From the NCBI GenBank assembly GCA_947626525.1, contig CANQSM010000015.1:1-45296 (forward strand): 45,296 bases of DNA, written 5' to 3'. This document shows positions 16,810-26,066 of the stretch, in pieces. Below the pieces are notes generated by a model, which had not been told where the DNA came from, did not search any database, and saw only the letters and a list, made by a program, of their open reading frames with translations. How positions within the stretch are numbered: position 1 is the stretch's first letter; every line of letters begins with the position of its first letter. The position numbers and the translations under genes are program-made. This stretch comes from an uncultured Phocaeicola sp. GTDB taxonomy: Bacteria; Bacteroidota; Bacteroidia; Bacteroidales; Bacteroidaceae.

Positions 16810-16912
16810 GGAGCGGAAAAACTGTCGGAGTTTTCCGAAACTTTCTTAAGAATCTTTCCGAAAACTCCGAGAGTTTCGGCGGAGATTCTTAAGAGTTTTT
16901 CCATACACTTCC
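16810..16912. repeat. Palindromic intergenic repeat, copy 1
   Basis: A dyad built on aactgtcggagttttccg and its complement around a TTCTTAAGAA core, followed by a partial unit (cggagattcttaagag). It matches 43952-44040 in the same orientation except for the core, which is inverted there. Reading through it gives spurious peptides (SENSDSFS-like), so short ORFs here are not genes. It lies upstream of the SusC promoter and downstream of the acyltransferase gene. Confidence 0.75.
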
Positions 16913-16979
16913 TTTGCGGAAACCGCCGGAGTCAAAACAGGGAATTCTTGTCTGATTTTCAGTTCTTAAAGGAAAGAAA

Positions 16980-17534
16980 TCAGATATTGCCGATGGAAAA
17001 GTTCTCCGGGTGCTTCCCTTTGAAGTTCTTATAATACAGCTTTATTTCTTTCATATCCCTTTCAATGTCTCCACAGGGAAAGATTTCCTTTTCCATGGTG
17101 ATACATCTTTTCTCATAGTCGATTGCCACCAGGACAATAGGTATCCCGGCTTTTAATGCGATATAATAAAATCCCTTTTTCCAGTTCGGGTTTGCGGATC
17201 GGGTGCCTTCAGGAGTGATGGCCAGATGGAAAACTTTTCTCGACTTGGCCACATTCGTCATTTGTTCTACTAAAGAAGTCTTTTTCTTTCGGTCGACCGG
17301 GATACCGCCCATTGCACGGAAAACCATGCTGAGAGGCCATACGAACCACTCCTTTTTCATCATGAAGCCGGTCCGGCGGCCTATTGCTCCATAAAAGAGC
17401 TTTCCGATAAGTAAATCCCAGTTTGTCGTATGAGGGGCTGCGCACAGAATATATTTGTCGTAATCGGGTACTGCGACCTTTGTTTTCCATCTGAGCAATT
17501 TGTAGTATATAAAACTGCAAATGTTTTTTTTCAT
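16980..17534 (-). CDS. 1-acyl-sn-glycerol-3-phosphate acyltransferase-like protein
   Basis: 184 aa. The acyltransferase block I motif HX4D is His35-Asp40 (PHTTNWD), and block III is PEGTR at 108-112 (TPEGTRSANPNWKKGFYYIA), followed by the GIPIV segment. The protein is shorter than PlsC (about 240 aa) and resembles the compact lysophospholipid acyltransferases common in Bacteroidetes. It is peripheral to the membrane, with hydrophobic stretches but no clear signal peptide. Its start codon overlaps the stop of the 91-aa gene upstream by four bases (ATGA), so translation is coupled. The exact acyl acceptor is unknown. Confidence 0.85.
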   Translation of the reverse strand: MKKNICSFIYYKLLRWKTKVAVPDYDKYILCAAPHTTNWDLLIGKLFYGAIGRRTGFMMKKEWFVWPLSMVFRAMGGIPVDRKKKTSLVEQMTNVAKSRKVFHLAITPEGTRSANPNWKKGFYYIALKAGIPIVLVAIDYEKRCITMEKEIFPCGDIERDMKEIKLYYKNFKGKHPENFSIGNI

Positions 17535-17806
17535 ATTTGATTCAGTTTGCCGAGTTCCTCAATGAGTGAATTGACTTGTGCATTGAAGTCTGAACGGAAC
17601 TTTTTGTAGAACCCTTTGATCTGGCCCGGCTCTGGATGACTGATGCGGTTTACGAAATCATTTTGAATCGTCAGCATCTTTGCCATAAGGTCTTTCGCTT
17701 TTTCTTTGTCGGTTCCGGACGCGTGATTATACTGTATCCAACATTCGGTAAAGAGTTCTCCGATGATGTAGTTTACGTTCTTTTTCAAATCCTTTTTGCT
17801 TGCCAT
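17531..17806 (-). CDS. Small helical hypothetical protein coupled to the acyltransferase
   Basis: 91 aa, no signal peptide, predicted almost entirely helical (NYIIGELFTECWIQYNHAS, AKDLMAKMLTIQNDFVNRIS, FRSDFNAQVNSLIEELGKL), with a high Lys/Glu content. I recognise it as a conserved Bacteroides hypothetical but know no function. The four-base overlap with the acyltransferase start suggests the two proteins are made together. The divergent PPi-PFK gene starts 128 bp away; the intervening AT-rich stretch must hold both promoters, though no clear -7 element stands out. Confidence 0.75.
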   Translation of the reverse strand: MASKKDLKKNVNYIIGELFTECWIQYNHASGTDKEKAKDLMAKMLTIQNDFVNRISHPEPGQIKGFYKKFRSDFNAQVNSLIEELGKLNQI

Positions 17807-17934
17807 ATTATTAAGGTATTAAGTTAATACTTGTTGTATTCAGGTGTAAAGGTACTTAATTTATTTTTATATATCGGAAAAATGAACGAAATTTGCTCAC
17901 ATTAAATTTAATTCGATACAAAATTGATAGATTT

Positions 17935-19572
17935 ATGACAAAAAGTGCATTACAAATTGCGAGAGCGGCCTACCGGCCAAAGCTTCCAAAAGCCTTGAAA
18001 GGAGCGGTAAAGGCTGAAATGGGGGAGGCTACAGAGTCTGTAGCTGATCAGGAAATAATCAAGAGTTTGTTTCCCAATACATATGGTATGCCTGTCATCC
18101 GTTTTACGGAGGGGCAGAAGAGAGAATATCCCGCTATCAATGTAGGAGTTATCCTTTCGGGCGGACAGGCTCCCGGCGGGCATAATGTGATATCCGGCCT
18201 GTTTGATGGCTTAAAGACATTGAATAAGGAGAATCGCTTGTTTGGTTTTATTCTGGGCCCCGGCGGATTGGTCGCGCATGATTATATGGAACTTACTGCC
18301 GATATCATTGATGAGTACCGGAATACGGGAGGTTTTGATATGATAGGCTCGGGACGGACCAAACTGGATAAGGTGGACCAGTTTGAGAAAGGGTTGGAGA
18401 TATTGAGGAAACTGGGAATCTCTGCTTTGGTGATTATCGGTGGAGATGACTCCAATACGAATGCGTGCATTCTTGCTGAATATTACGCCGCCAAGAAGAC
18501 GGGGATTCAGGTAATCGGCTGTCCGAAGACGATTGACGGGGATTTGAAGAATGAGATGATTGAAACTTCGTTTGGGTTTGATACGGCCTGTAAGGTATAT
18601 TCGGAAGTCATCGGAAATATCCAGCGTGACTGTAATTCCGCGCGTAAATATTGGCATTTTATTAAGTTGATGGGACGTTCCGCTTCACACATCGCTTTGG
18701 AATGCGCCTTGCAGACGCAGCCTAACGTTTGCCTGATTTCAGAGGAAATCGAAGCAAAAAATATGTCGTTGGATGATGTGGTGACCTATATCGCGCGGAT
18801 TGTTGCGGACCGGGCTGCCGCAGGACATAATTTCGGTACAGTGCTGATTCCTGAGGGAGTGATTGAATTTATTCCGGCTCTTCGCGGGCTGATTGCCGAG
18901 TTGAATGACCTGTTGGCGAAGAATAAGGATTTTGCCATGATTAAGAAGTCGGCCCAGCGTGATTGGGTCATTTCCAAACTCTCTGAAAAGAATGCGAAGA
19001 TTTACGAAAGCCTTCCCAGTGGCGTGGCCAAACAATTGACATTGGACCGTGACCCGCACGGGAATGTACAGGTCTCACAGATTGAAACCGAAAAGCTTTT
19101 GTCCGAAATGGTAGGAAGAAAGTTGGCTGAATGGGCTGCGGAAGGTAAATATACAGGTAAGTTTGCCACGCAGCATCACTTCTTTGGATATGAAGGACGG
19201 TGTGCGGCCCCTTCCAATTACGATGCGGATTATTGTTATTCTTTGGGTTATACGGCGTCCATGCTGATTGCGGAAGGCAAGACCGGGTACATGTCTTCCG
19301 TTCGTAATACAACCGCTCCGGCAGATGAATGGATAGCAGGAGGAGTGCCTATTACCATGATGATGAATATGGAACGCCGCAATGGGGAGATGAAGCCGGT
19401 TATTCAGAAGGCGCTGGTGAAACTGGATGGCGCTCCGTTTAAGGAATTCGCTGCACAGCGTGAACGTTGGGCTATCGAAACGGATTACGTGTATCCGGGT
19501 CCGATTCAGTATTTCGGTCCGTCGGAAGTGTGTGATCAGCCTACTAAGACATTGAAGCTGGAACATGTTTGA
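17935..19572 (+). CDS. pfp: Diphosphate-fructose-6-phosphate 1-phosphotransferase, long form
   Basis: 545 aa from the ATG at 17935; an in-frame TTG at 17893 would add 14 residues but sits in AT-rich leader. It converts fructose 6-phosphate and PPi to fructose 1,6-bisphosphate and phosphate, reversibly, in the cytoplasm. The nucleotide/PPi loop [11 protein letters not shown] is at 74-84, GGDDS at 169-173 and the catalytic [10 protein letters not shown] at 197-206. Asp in place of Gly in GGD[D/G]S marks PPi rather than ATP use. The length (about 550) fits the long clade found in Bacteroidetes and plants. It is monocistronic and divergent from the small helical gene. Confidence 0.95.
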   Translation: MTKSALQIARAAYRPKLPKALKGAVKAEMGEATESVADQEIIKSLFPNTYGMPVIRFTEGQKREYPAINVGVILSGGQAPGGHNVISGLFDGLKTLNKENRLFGFILGPGGLVAHDYMELTADIIDEYRNTGGFDMIGSGRTKLDKVDQFEKGLEILRKLGISALVIIGGDDSNTNACILAEYYAAKKTGIQVIGCPKTIDGDLKNEMIETSFGFDTACKVYSEVIGNIQRDCNSARKYWHFIKLMGRSASHIALECALQTQPNVCLISEEIEAKNMSLDDVVTYIARIVADRAAAGHNFGTVLIPEGVIEFIPALRGLIAELNDLLAKNKDFAMIKKSAQRDWVISKLSEKNAKIYESLPSGVAKQLTLDRDPHGNVQVSQIETEKLLSEMVGRKLAEWAAEGKYTGKFATQHHFFGYEGRCAAPSNYDADYCYSLGYTASMLIAEGKTGYMSSVRNTTAPADEWIAGGVPITMMMNMERRNGEMKPVIQKALVKLDGAPFKEFAAQRERWAIETDYVYPGPIQYFGPSEVCDQPTKTLKLEHV

Positions 19573-19665
19573 GGAGGGCTTTGATTCCGGGATCCTGCGC
19601 AGGCGTGGAATTTAGGAGTTACGGAAATCCGGTGAATTGAGCATATAAAATTGCACAGGTAATAG

Positions 19666-19692
19666 AGAGGAGGAGTATGTGCTTCCTCCTCT
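19666..19692 (+). terminator. Hairpin downstream of the PPi-PFK gene
   Basis: A perfect 9-bp stem, agaggagga (19666-19674) with tcctcctct (19684-19692), and a 9-nt loop, 94 bp after the pfp stop. No T-run follows, so it is a weak terminator candidate. The rest of 19573-19773 shows nothing recognisable. Confidence 0.4.
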
Positions 19693-19773
19693 TCGTTGTC
19701 TGTGTAGTTTGTGTAAGAATGCGGCGGTAAGAGAAATCGGTGATAGCCGTTGATTTGAATCTGTATATAAACT

Positions 19774-20697
19774 ATGGCAAAAAAGAGTACTCCTGATGGA
19801 GCAAACAAACCTATACGTAAACCCCGCAAGACGGCTACGGTAAAACGGTCGGCGTCACGTTCCTCCCGGAGCAAGAGGAAAAAGAAGAATGTTTTTTCCG
19901 AATGGTACGCTAATAAGCCGAGGTGGGTGGTTTGGCTGGCTTCGGGAATCATTGTTGCGGCATATGCCGTCGCGTTATATTTCTTTTTTATTCGTCCTTA
20001 CTTGTATCGTTGGAATACGGAAGAGATTTATTTTTATCGTCAGGCCGTACATGGCATTGATATTTCTCATCATCAGGGTGAGATAGACTGGGTAAAGCTT
20101 GGAGATGACAAATATAAGGGAAACGTGCTCCATTTTGTGATTATGAAAGCAACGGAAGGCTCTGATATGCTGGATACGACGTTTCAACGGAATTTTGCCA
20201 ATGCGAGGGAAAGCGGCTTTATCCGTGGCGCATACCATTTTTTCAGTCCGCTCTCTCCGGCTTCCAGGCAGGCGGATTTTTATATAAGGAACGTGCGACT
20301 CGAAGCACACGATTTGCCGCCGGTCTTGGATGTGGAGCGGCGTGGAAGCTATGGGGATGATTCGCTGCGCATTGAGGTGAAGAACTGGCTCCGTATCGTG
20401 GAGGCGCATTATGGCGTGAAACCGATTATTTATGCTTCTTACCGGTTTAAAGAGAACTATCTTTCCGATTCTTTATTGAATACTTACCCTTTCTGGATAG
20501 CCCATTACGAAGTGGATACGCTCGAATATAAAGGCAAATGGGCTTTCTGGCAATATCGGGACAACGGTGAGCTTGAAGGCATTAAAGGAAAGGTGGACAT
20601 GAATGTCTTTAACGGGGATTTGCAGGAATTGCTGAAATTGACCATACAAGAGAAGGAGGCCTCCCCTGTTCATCAGCCGATGAAGCTGGCTCCGTGA
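19774..20697 (+). CDS. Membrane-anchored glycoside hydrolase family 25 muramidase
   Basis: 307 aa. A very basic N-terminus (residues 10-40, Arg/Lys/Ser rich) precedes one TM helix at about 51-73 (WVVWLASGIIVAAYAVALYFFF), so the catalytic domain faces the periplasm. GH25 landmarks are GIDISHHQG at 94-102 (Asp96), VIMKATEG at 122-129, GAYHFF at 152-157, LDVE with Asp186 and Glu188, and FWQY near the end. It would cleave the beta-1,4 bond of peptidoglycan glycan chains (N-acetylmuramidase). Ends 40 bp before the convergent prmA. The positively charged cytoplasmic tail is an ordinary feature of Bacteroides members. Confidence 0.92.
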   Translation: MAKKSTPDGANKPIRKPRKTATVKRSASRSSRSKRKKKNVFSEWYANKPRWVVWLASGIIVAAYAVALYFFFIRPYLYRWNTEEIYFYRQAVHGIDISHHQGEIDWVKLGDDKYKGNVLHFVIMKATEGSDMLDTTFQRNFANARESGFIRGAYHFFSPLSPASRQADFYIRNVRLEAHDLPPVLDVERRGSYGDDSLRIEVKNWLRIVEAHYGVKPIIYASYRFKENYLSDSLLNTYPFWIAHYEVDTLEYKGKWAFWQYRDNGELEGIKGKVDMNVFNGDLQELLKLTIQEKEASPVHQPMKLAP

Positions 20698-20737
20698 ACA
20701 AGCCGGCCTTTCCGTTCGGGATTTCCTGAAGGCTCCT

Positions 20738-21583
20738 TTATATTTTGGTCAGTTTCATGGCGGCCCAACGGTTCTTTTCTTTGTAGTGCATGAAACGTAG
20801 CCCTAATTCTTCTCCCTTGGCACGGAGGGACGGAATATCTTCCACATAAAATCCGCTCATATAGATTTCAGAGCCTGAATGCATGCAGGAAACATATTGT
20901 GCCATGTCATTTAATAAAATGTTGCGGTTGATGTTGGCTATGATTATATCAAATGGAGTTCGTCCCGAGAGGGAAGAAGCATCGCCTAACTCTACCTCTA
21001 TATTGGAGATTTGATTGAGCCGGATATTGTCTTTTGAGTTGGAAACACACCAGTCGTCGATGTCGATGGCCGTAATGGGATTGGCTCCGCGCATAGAGGC
21101 GAGTATCGCCAAGATGGAGGTGCCGCATCCCATATCCAGCAGTGATTTTCCTTTCAGTTCCGCTTCCAGGAGTTCGGCAAGGATGAGGCTGGTCGTTTCA
21201 TGATGTCCTGTTCCGAAAGCCATCTGGGGATTGATAAGGATATCGTATTCCGCATGGGGAACATTCTTGTGGAAGGTGCTATGGATGACGCAACGGTTTT
21301 CTATGATAATAGGTTGGAAGAAATGCTTTTCCCACTCTTCATTCCAGTCTTTGTCTTCTTGCGGAATCACCTGATAGGAAATTTCCGTGTCTTTTATGGG
21401 AAACGTTTCCAGTATATTTTTCAGAGCGTCTTCATTGTATAGGACTTCCTGAACATAGCCTTTGATTCCGTTTTCTGCTTCCATGAAACTTTCGAATCCG
21501 ATCTCCCCGCAAAGGGCGGCAAGGATGTCGTTTATCGTTTCATCGCAAGGATGTGTATAAAAAGTAACCTCAAGATATTTCAT
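20738..21583 (-). CDS. prmA: Ribosomal protein L11 methyltransferase
   Basis: 281 aa. It trimethylates lysines and the N-terminus of ribosomal protein L11 using S-adenosylmethionine. NPQMAFGTGHHETT at 118-131 is the PrmA signature; DMGCGTSILAI at 150-160 is the SAM-binding motif I, and IANIN at 215-219 is motif IV. The N-terminal substrate-recognition domain is present (KYLEVTFYT start, QEDKDWNEEWEKHF), though the protein is slightly shorter than the 293-aa Escherichia coli enzyme. It diverges from the Trp-rich secreted protein gene across a shared, palindrome-rich promoter region. Confidence 0.96.
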   Translation of the reverse strand: MKYLEVTFYTHPCDETINDILAALCGEIGFESFMEAENGIKGYVQEVLYNEDALKNILETFPIKDTEISYQVIPQEDKDWNEEWEKHFFQPIIIENRCVIHSTFHKNVPHAEYDILINPQMAFGTGHHETTSLILAELLEAELKGKSLLDMGCGTSILAILASMRGANPITAIDIDDWCVSNSKDNIRLNQISNIEVELGDASSLSGRTPFDIIIANINRNILLNDMAQYVSCMHSGSEIYMSGFYVEDIPSLRAKGEELGLRFMHYKEKNRWAAMKLTKI

Positions 21584-21640
21584 GACTCAATATTTTTATG
21601 ATTGACAAACAGGAAGCTGTGTGGCCTGTTTTTGCTTTGG

Positions 21641-21722
21641 CAAAGATAGGGATAAATAGGGAAACCCCTATCAACAAATAGGGAAATTCCCTGTTTCTTA
21701 TAGAAATTCCCTTTTATCTTTG
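21641..21722. promoter_or_regulatory. Divergent promoter region with GGGAA/TTCCC dyads
   Basis: Two TATCTTTG -7 elements face away from each other: minus strand at 21641-21648 (for prmA, 58 bp before its start) and plus strand at 21715-21722 (for the Trp-rich gene, 45 bp before its start). Between them the motif agggaaa/ttcccta recurs, including gggaaattccc at 21681-21691 and caaataggg and ataaataggg direct copies. The arrangement suggests a shared operator. Confidence 0.55.
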
Positions 21723-21766
21723 CGACAGATAAAATAAGGTCATAACACTTAAAACTGGAAATAACA

Positions 21767-23089
21767 ATGAAAAGAACTGTATTCGTATCGTTATGGTTGG
21801 CCATGCTGCCATGGGTGGCGTCGGCACAGAGCGTAGACGATGATTTGTACTATACTCCGAAGAAGAGTAAACAAAAGACGACTACGACTACTGTAAAAGA
21901 ACCTGTGAAGGAGATAAAGGTTTCTTCCGGTGGACAGGTAAACGTATGGGCACCTAACGCTTCGGCGGTGGTCGTACGGGATAAAAAGGGAAATGTGCGG
22001 GACGTAGATGAGTATAACCGTCGGTATTCGGCACAAAAGAATGAATTCTCGGTAAAGAATGACACGCTGTATATTGATGAACGGGAAGACAGCGACTTAA
22101 GAGGGGAGTGGGTGAATGGTTTTGAAGGAACCCGGGACGATTATGAGTATGCCGTAAGGCTGATTCGCTTTCAGAATCCCCGTTATGCCATTCCCGTAAG
22201 CAGTCCGTTATATTGGGACATTGTGTATGCGCAGGCTTATGTGCCGTGGAATTGGAATGTGTACGATGATGGCATATATGCTTATATTTTCCCGACTTTC
22301 AGCAACCGGTTGTGGTGGGATTGGCGTTTCAACTCCTTCGCTTCATGGAACTGGGGTTGGAACTGGAGCTCTTGGGCTTACTCGCCTTATTACAGTTGGG
22401 GCTGGAATTGGGGCTATGGTCCGCATTGGGGTTGGGGCGGCTGGTACGATCCTTTCTATTCTCATCATTGGCATGCGCATGGGCCGTCTTGGGGCTGGGG
22501 CAGTGGCCTTCACTGGGGACACTCGGGTTATCGTCCGGATTACCGTCCTTCTACGGCACAAAGAGGGCACGACCGGGGAAACCGTTTTGATTCCGGTACT
22601 CGCTTTACCGGTACTCGTGTGAATGGAAGTAGCGGAAATCGTTATTCGGGGACACGTGTAAACGGTACGGGCGAATCAGCTTCCTCAGGGCGTTTCAACG
22701 GTGTGCAGGGATATCGCAGTACGGGTAGCAGTGCAGGAGGAAACAATTCGGCATCCGTACGACCCTCTACTGGCGGAACACGTGGAGACCGTTATGAGAA
22801 TGAAAGCAATGGCGGAACCTTTAGAGTTCGTTCAACCTCTTCTTATGTGCGTCCGAACAGTGTACGTTCTAGCAATAATACTTATTCGCGTCCGAGCAGT
22901 ACGCGCAGTTCCAATAACAGAACGACTCGCGAGAGTAATTCTTCTCGCTCTTCGGGAAGCAATTATTCTCGTTCCTATGATTCGGGAACTTCCGTACGTT
23001 CTTCCGGATTCAATTCGGGAAGCGGCAACCGGAGCGGTGGTACGAGTAGAAGCGGTTCCCGTTCAGGCGGCGGACGCAGTAGAAGATAA
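21767..23089 (+). CDS. Secreted Trp-rich / Arg-Ser-rich low-complexity protein
   Basis: 440 aa with a signal peptide (cleavage after VASAQ, 21). Residues 22-150 look folded, with NVWAPNASAVVVRDKKGNVRDVDEYNRR. Residues 150-250 hold about 21 tryptophans among Gly, His, Tyr, Asn and Ser (repeats such as WNWGWNW and GWGGWYDP). Residues 255-440 are disordered and built of Arg, Ser, Gly, Asn and Thr (FTGTRVNGSSGNRYSGTRVNG is tandem, SRSGSRSGGGRSRR ends the protein). I recognise it as a type often found before FadL-like genes in Bacteroides, but no function is known. It ends 27 bp before the FadL-type gene and is probably in its operon. The basic tail could bind DNA, polysaccharide or acidic lipids; that is speculation. 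Confidence 0.8.
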   Translation: MKRTVFVSLWLAMLPWVASAQSVDDDLYYTPKKSKQKTTTTTVKEPVKEIKVSSGGQVNVWAPNASAVVVRDKKGNVRDVDEYNRRYSAQKNEFSVKNDTLYIDEREDSDLRGEWVNGFEGTRDDYEYAVRLIRFQNPRYAIPVSSPLYWDIVYAQAYVPWNWNVYDDGIYAYIFPTFSNRLWWDWRFNSFASWNWGWNWSSWAYSPYYSWGWNWGYGPHWGWGGWYDPFYSHHWHAHGPSWGWGSGLHWGHSGYRPDYRPSTAQRGHDRGNRFDSGTRFTGTRVNGSSGNRYSGTRVNGTGESASSGRFNGVQGYRSTGSSAGGNNSASVRPSTGGTRGDRYENESNGGTFRVRSTSSYVRPNSVRSSNNTYSRPSSTRSSNNRTTRESNSSRSSGSNYSRSYDSGTSVRSSGFNSGSGNRSGGTSRSGSRSGGGRSRR

Positions 23090-23116
23090 GGAACAAAAAC
23101 TAAAATAGATATAACT

Positions 23117-24724
23117 ATGAAAGGAAATAAATTGTTTTTGGCGATAGGAGGGGCATTGCTCCTGAGTGCCGGTCTGTATGCTCAGACGGTATATGATATT
23201 ACTCCGATTATGACAAATGAATTGAACGGTACGGCCCGTTTTGCAGGAATGGGAGGCGCGATGGGGGCGCTTGGCGGAGATATTACTACCATAGGCACCA
23301 ATCCTGCCGGTATCGGTATCTATCGTAGTAATGATGTGTCGGTGAGTATGAGTTACAATGATGTACAGTCGAAAGGTACATTCAATGGGATGACTACAAA
23401 GGACAGCCGTTCACGTTTGTCTTTCGACCAGATAGGATTTGTATATAGCAATAAGATAGGGAACAATACTTCTCTGCGTTTTGTCAACTTTGGATTTAAT
23501 TATCGCAAACTGAATAACTTCAACAAGCGTTTTGCCATGCAGGGTAATATGGAAGGAGCGTCGCAGACCAGATATATGGCCTATCAGATGGCGCAGAGTG
23601 GGGCGACATTTGACAGTTTCATGGACATGATTAGTCTGCAGGAGGAGTATAAGGCTTATGAAAACGAGGCGTTTGGTTGGCTGAGCGTGATGGGTGGCCG
23701 TACCGGACTGGTGGATGCGGTTTCTGACGCAGATGGAGATTATTTTTATGGCTGGAATGGAGATTGTGCCAGCTATCGCAGTGAGACGAAAGGTGGTGTG
23801 AATGTGTATGATTTTAATGTATCGTTCAATATAGAAGACCGTTTTTATTTTGGTTTGACCGTTGGCGCATACGATGTGGATTATTCCCGCTATTCGGTTT
23901 ATGGTGAGGACCTTTACCGGACAAGTGGCGTGGATGATTTGTATGCAAGTTATTCTTTCGAAAATTGGTATAAGACGGACGGTTCCGGAGTGGATGTGAA
24001 ATTGGGCTTTATTGTCCGGCCGTTTGAATATTCACCTTTGCGTTTGGGCTTCGCCGTACACACGCCTACATGGTATTCTTTAACCGAGAGCTATTCGGCA
24101 CGTCTTCGCTCAAAATATGATATGTTAAATGGAGGAACGATAGAGTGTTATGAACCCGAGACTGATTCTTATAACGGTTGGGGTGGCAATGTTGTGAACG
24201 ACTATGAACTGACTACTCCTTGGAAATTTAACCTGAGTGCCGGATACACCATTGGTACATCAGTGGCTTTAGGCGCCGAATATGAATATGCGGACTATTC
24301 TTCGGCGAAGTTGAAAAACGGGGACGGTTATGAAGATAGTTACATGGTGACGCAAAACAGTTTTATCAAGGAAGATTTGAAAGGTGTGCATACGCTTCGT
24401 CTGGGGATGGAAGCCAAACTGGTTCCGGAATTCAGTATACGTGCCGGCTATAATTATAGCAGTGCCATGTACAATAAGAATGCCTATAAAGAGCTCTCAC
24501 CTTATAATACGACACGTACCGATACGCAGTATGCGAATGGTTTGGCAACCAATACTTTTTCTGTGGGATTGGGCTACAGACTGAGTAACTTTTATGCGGA
24601 TATGGCCTATGTATATAGTACACAGAAGTCAGATTTCTATTCGTTTGATGACGAATCCTTACCAGCTACCAGGATGAAAGATGATAAAAGTCGTGTGTTG
24701 CTAACCTTAGGGATAAGATTCTAA
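23117..24724 (+). CDS. Outer-membrane transport protein, OMPP1/FadL/TodX-like
   Basis: 535 aa with signal peptide LLLSAGLYAQ (cleavage near 23). After it comes the family start, ELNGTARFAGMGGAMGALGGD, then TTIGTNPAGIGIYRSNDVS, matching the hatch-domain signature of FadL-like barrels (NPAG motif). Alternating hydrophobic strands and a terminal LLTLGIRF mark a beta-barrel. FadL proteins move hydrophobic compounds across the outer membrane; the cargo is not known for Bacteroides members. Second gene after the Trp-rich protein, followed by a strong terminator. Confidence 0.88.
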   Translation: MKGNKLFLAIGGALLLSAGLYAQTVYDITPIMTNELNGTARFAGMGGAMGALGGDITTIGTNPAGIGIYRSNDVSVSMSYNDVQSKGTFNGMTTKDSRSRLSFDQIGFVYSNKIGNNTSLRFVNFGFNYRKLNNFNKRFAMQGNMEGASQTRYMAYQMAQSGATFDSFMDMISLQEEYKAYENEAFGWLSVMGGRTGLVDAVSDADGDYFYGWNGDCASYRSETKGGVNVYDFNVSFNIEDRFYFGLTVGAYDVDYSRYSVYGEDLYRTSGVDDLYASYSFENWYKTDGSGVDVKLGFIVRPFEYSPLRLGFAVHTPTWYSLTESYSARLRSKYDMLNGGTIECYEPETDSYNGWGGNVVNDYELTTPWKFNLSAGYTIGTSVALGAEYEYADYSSAKLKNGDGYEDSYMVTQNSFIKEDLKGVHTLRLGMEAKLVPEFSIRAGYNYSSAMYNKNAYKELSPYNTTRTDTQYANGLATNTFSVGLGYRLSNFYADMAYVYSTQKSDFYSFDDESLPATRMKDDKSRVLLTLGIRF

Positions 24725-24790
24725 AGAGATTGCAAATAACTGGAAATACCGATACTCTTTGGGAAGTATCGGACGGAACGTGAAAAGAAA

Positions 24791-24826
24791 GGCTCGGATT
24801 CCTATAAAGGCAATCCGGGCTTTTTT
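24791..24826. terminator. Intrinsic terminator between convergent genes
   Basis: Stem gctcggatt (24792-24800) with aatccgggc (24812-24820), one G-U pair, followed by TTTTTT at 24821-24826. It serves the FadL-type gene; on the other strand an A-rich flank (gaaaagaaagg) becomes a T-rich tail, so it may also end the DUF4421 gene's transcript. Confidence 0.85.
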
Positions 24827-24912
24827 ATACTACATTGTCAACCGGACAAAGAAATAAGGTTCAGAAAGAATCAACATATATAATAACGGACTTATAAACC
24901 TGTCAACGAACT

Positions 24913-26046
24913 TTACAACTGAGAACCCTTGGAACGATACTCCCTTTTCTTTCCAAAGTTAAAACCTAAATAGATTTGCAGGGTTCCCAATGTGTTGCTC
25001 ATGGAAAAGTACTTTTGTTTGTAATCGTATGTATGGCCTACCCACGAGGCTCCGATAAAGTATTTGGAGTTGTTGTAAACAAGAGCGGCCCTTGTAATCA
25101 GGTCAAGGTTGATATTGTGATGCCGGTCGTTGTTTTCTTCATACTGTGAGAAGATGCGGGAACGTTTGTATGCGACGGCAGGTGCGACGGACAGGCAGGC
25201 TAAGCAGTTGCGGGCAAACACCCAGTTGTAGGCGTATCCGAAATGAATGCTGAAATCTTTGTATTCCACCTTGTCTACTCTAAGGGGAGCTTCTATTTGG
25301 GTCTCTATCCAAGAAGGGAGCTTCCGGTAATCGAATGTCACTTTGTGGGAGGAATAGGAAATTCCAGACAGGAAAGAACCTGTGCTTTTCCGTTGGTTGG
25401 TGGATTGGCTGAAAGCGGCCGGATAGGAAAAACGCTTGTTGTTGAAAATGTAGTACATGTTGAATCCTTTGATGTAAGCGTCCAGCCCGTTGAAGTCAAT
25501 GGACGTCTTTAGCTTGGAAGGGCTGTCGGTTGGGGAGGAAGAGCTGCCGGGCGCGGTGAATCCTTTCAGTGTTTTCAGTTTAAAGTCGTTTCCTATCTTC
25601 CAGTAGTAGAAGTCCACTCCGATTTTCGAACTGTACAGGTTTAAGGTAAATTCCGTCTTTTTATTGTTATGCTTGTTGTGCCCTCCAAAAACTTCGGCGG
25701 CATCTACCGACCAACCGACAAATATCCAGCGCCATCCGAAGTAGGCTCCTATTTTATAGCTGGGATTGGGAGCAAAGCTCATGCGTTGTTCTTTGGGTTG
25801 GGAAGTGCCGATACGGTAATGTTCGAAAATCGTGTTGTTGGTAAGCATGAAGGCGAAGTTATAACGGTTGGGGGAGATATAAGTGGTGTCATAGTCGTTG
25901 AAGTCGATAAACTTTTTGACAAACCGTTCAAACTTCTTCAAAGGCCTGACATGCTCTCGGGAAGATACCGTATCCTGATTGTCCTGTGCTATGGATTCTA
26001 AGCAGGAGAATAAAAGAATAGCTGTCAGTAACAGTATCTTACGCAT
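24913..26046 (-). CDS. DUF4421 family outer-membrane beta-barrel protein
   Basis: 377 aa, signal peptide ending at SIAQ (21). Landmarks of DUF4421 are FIDFNDYDTTYISPNRYNFAFM, PSYKIGAYFGWRWIFVGWSVD and the C-terminal YFIGASWVGHTYDY segment with LQIYLGFNFG, which alternate polar and hydrophobic residues as in a barrel. The role is unknown. Its start lies 20 bp after the stop of the oxidoreductase gene, so the two form an operon transcribed from the 27093 promoter. Confidence 0.8.
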   Translation of the reverse strand: MRKILLLTAILLFSCLESIAQDNQDTVSSREHVRPLKKFERFVKKFIDFNDYDTTYISPNRYNFAFMLTNNTIFEHYRIGTSQPKEQRMSFAPNPSYKIGAYFGWRWIFVGWSVDAAEVFGGHNKHNNKKTEFTLNLYSSKIGVDFYYWKIGNDFKLKTLKGFTAPGSSSSPTDSPSKLKTSIDFNGLDAYIKGFNMYYIFNNKRFSYPAAFSQSTNQRKSTGSFLSGISYSSHKVTFDYRKLPSWIETQIEAPLRVDKVEYKDFSIHFGYAYNWVFARNCLACLSVAPAVAYKRSRIFSQYEENNDRHHNINLDLITRAALVYNNSKYFIGASWVGHTYDYKQKYFSMSNTLGTLQIYLGFNFGKKREYRSKGSQL

Positions 26047-26066
26047 GAACAGGGTGTATTAATGAA

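Noticed and set aside
16614-16904. 96-codon minus-strand ORF upstream of susC
   Set aside because: Its N-terminal half reads through the palindromic repeat (SENSDSFS peptide), which also appears in a spurious ORF over the second copy, so it is not a gene.
20698-20737. Terminator in the 40-bp gap between the lysozyme and prmA genes
   Set aside because: Only a weak ggcctt/aaggct pairing with a long loop is visible; not convincing.
22221-22622. 133-codon plus-strand ORF within the Trp-rich gene
   Set aside because: It is an alternate frame of a low-complexity GC-rich stretch inside a well-supported secreted protein gene.
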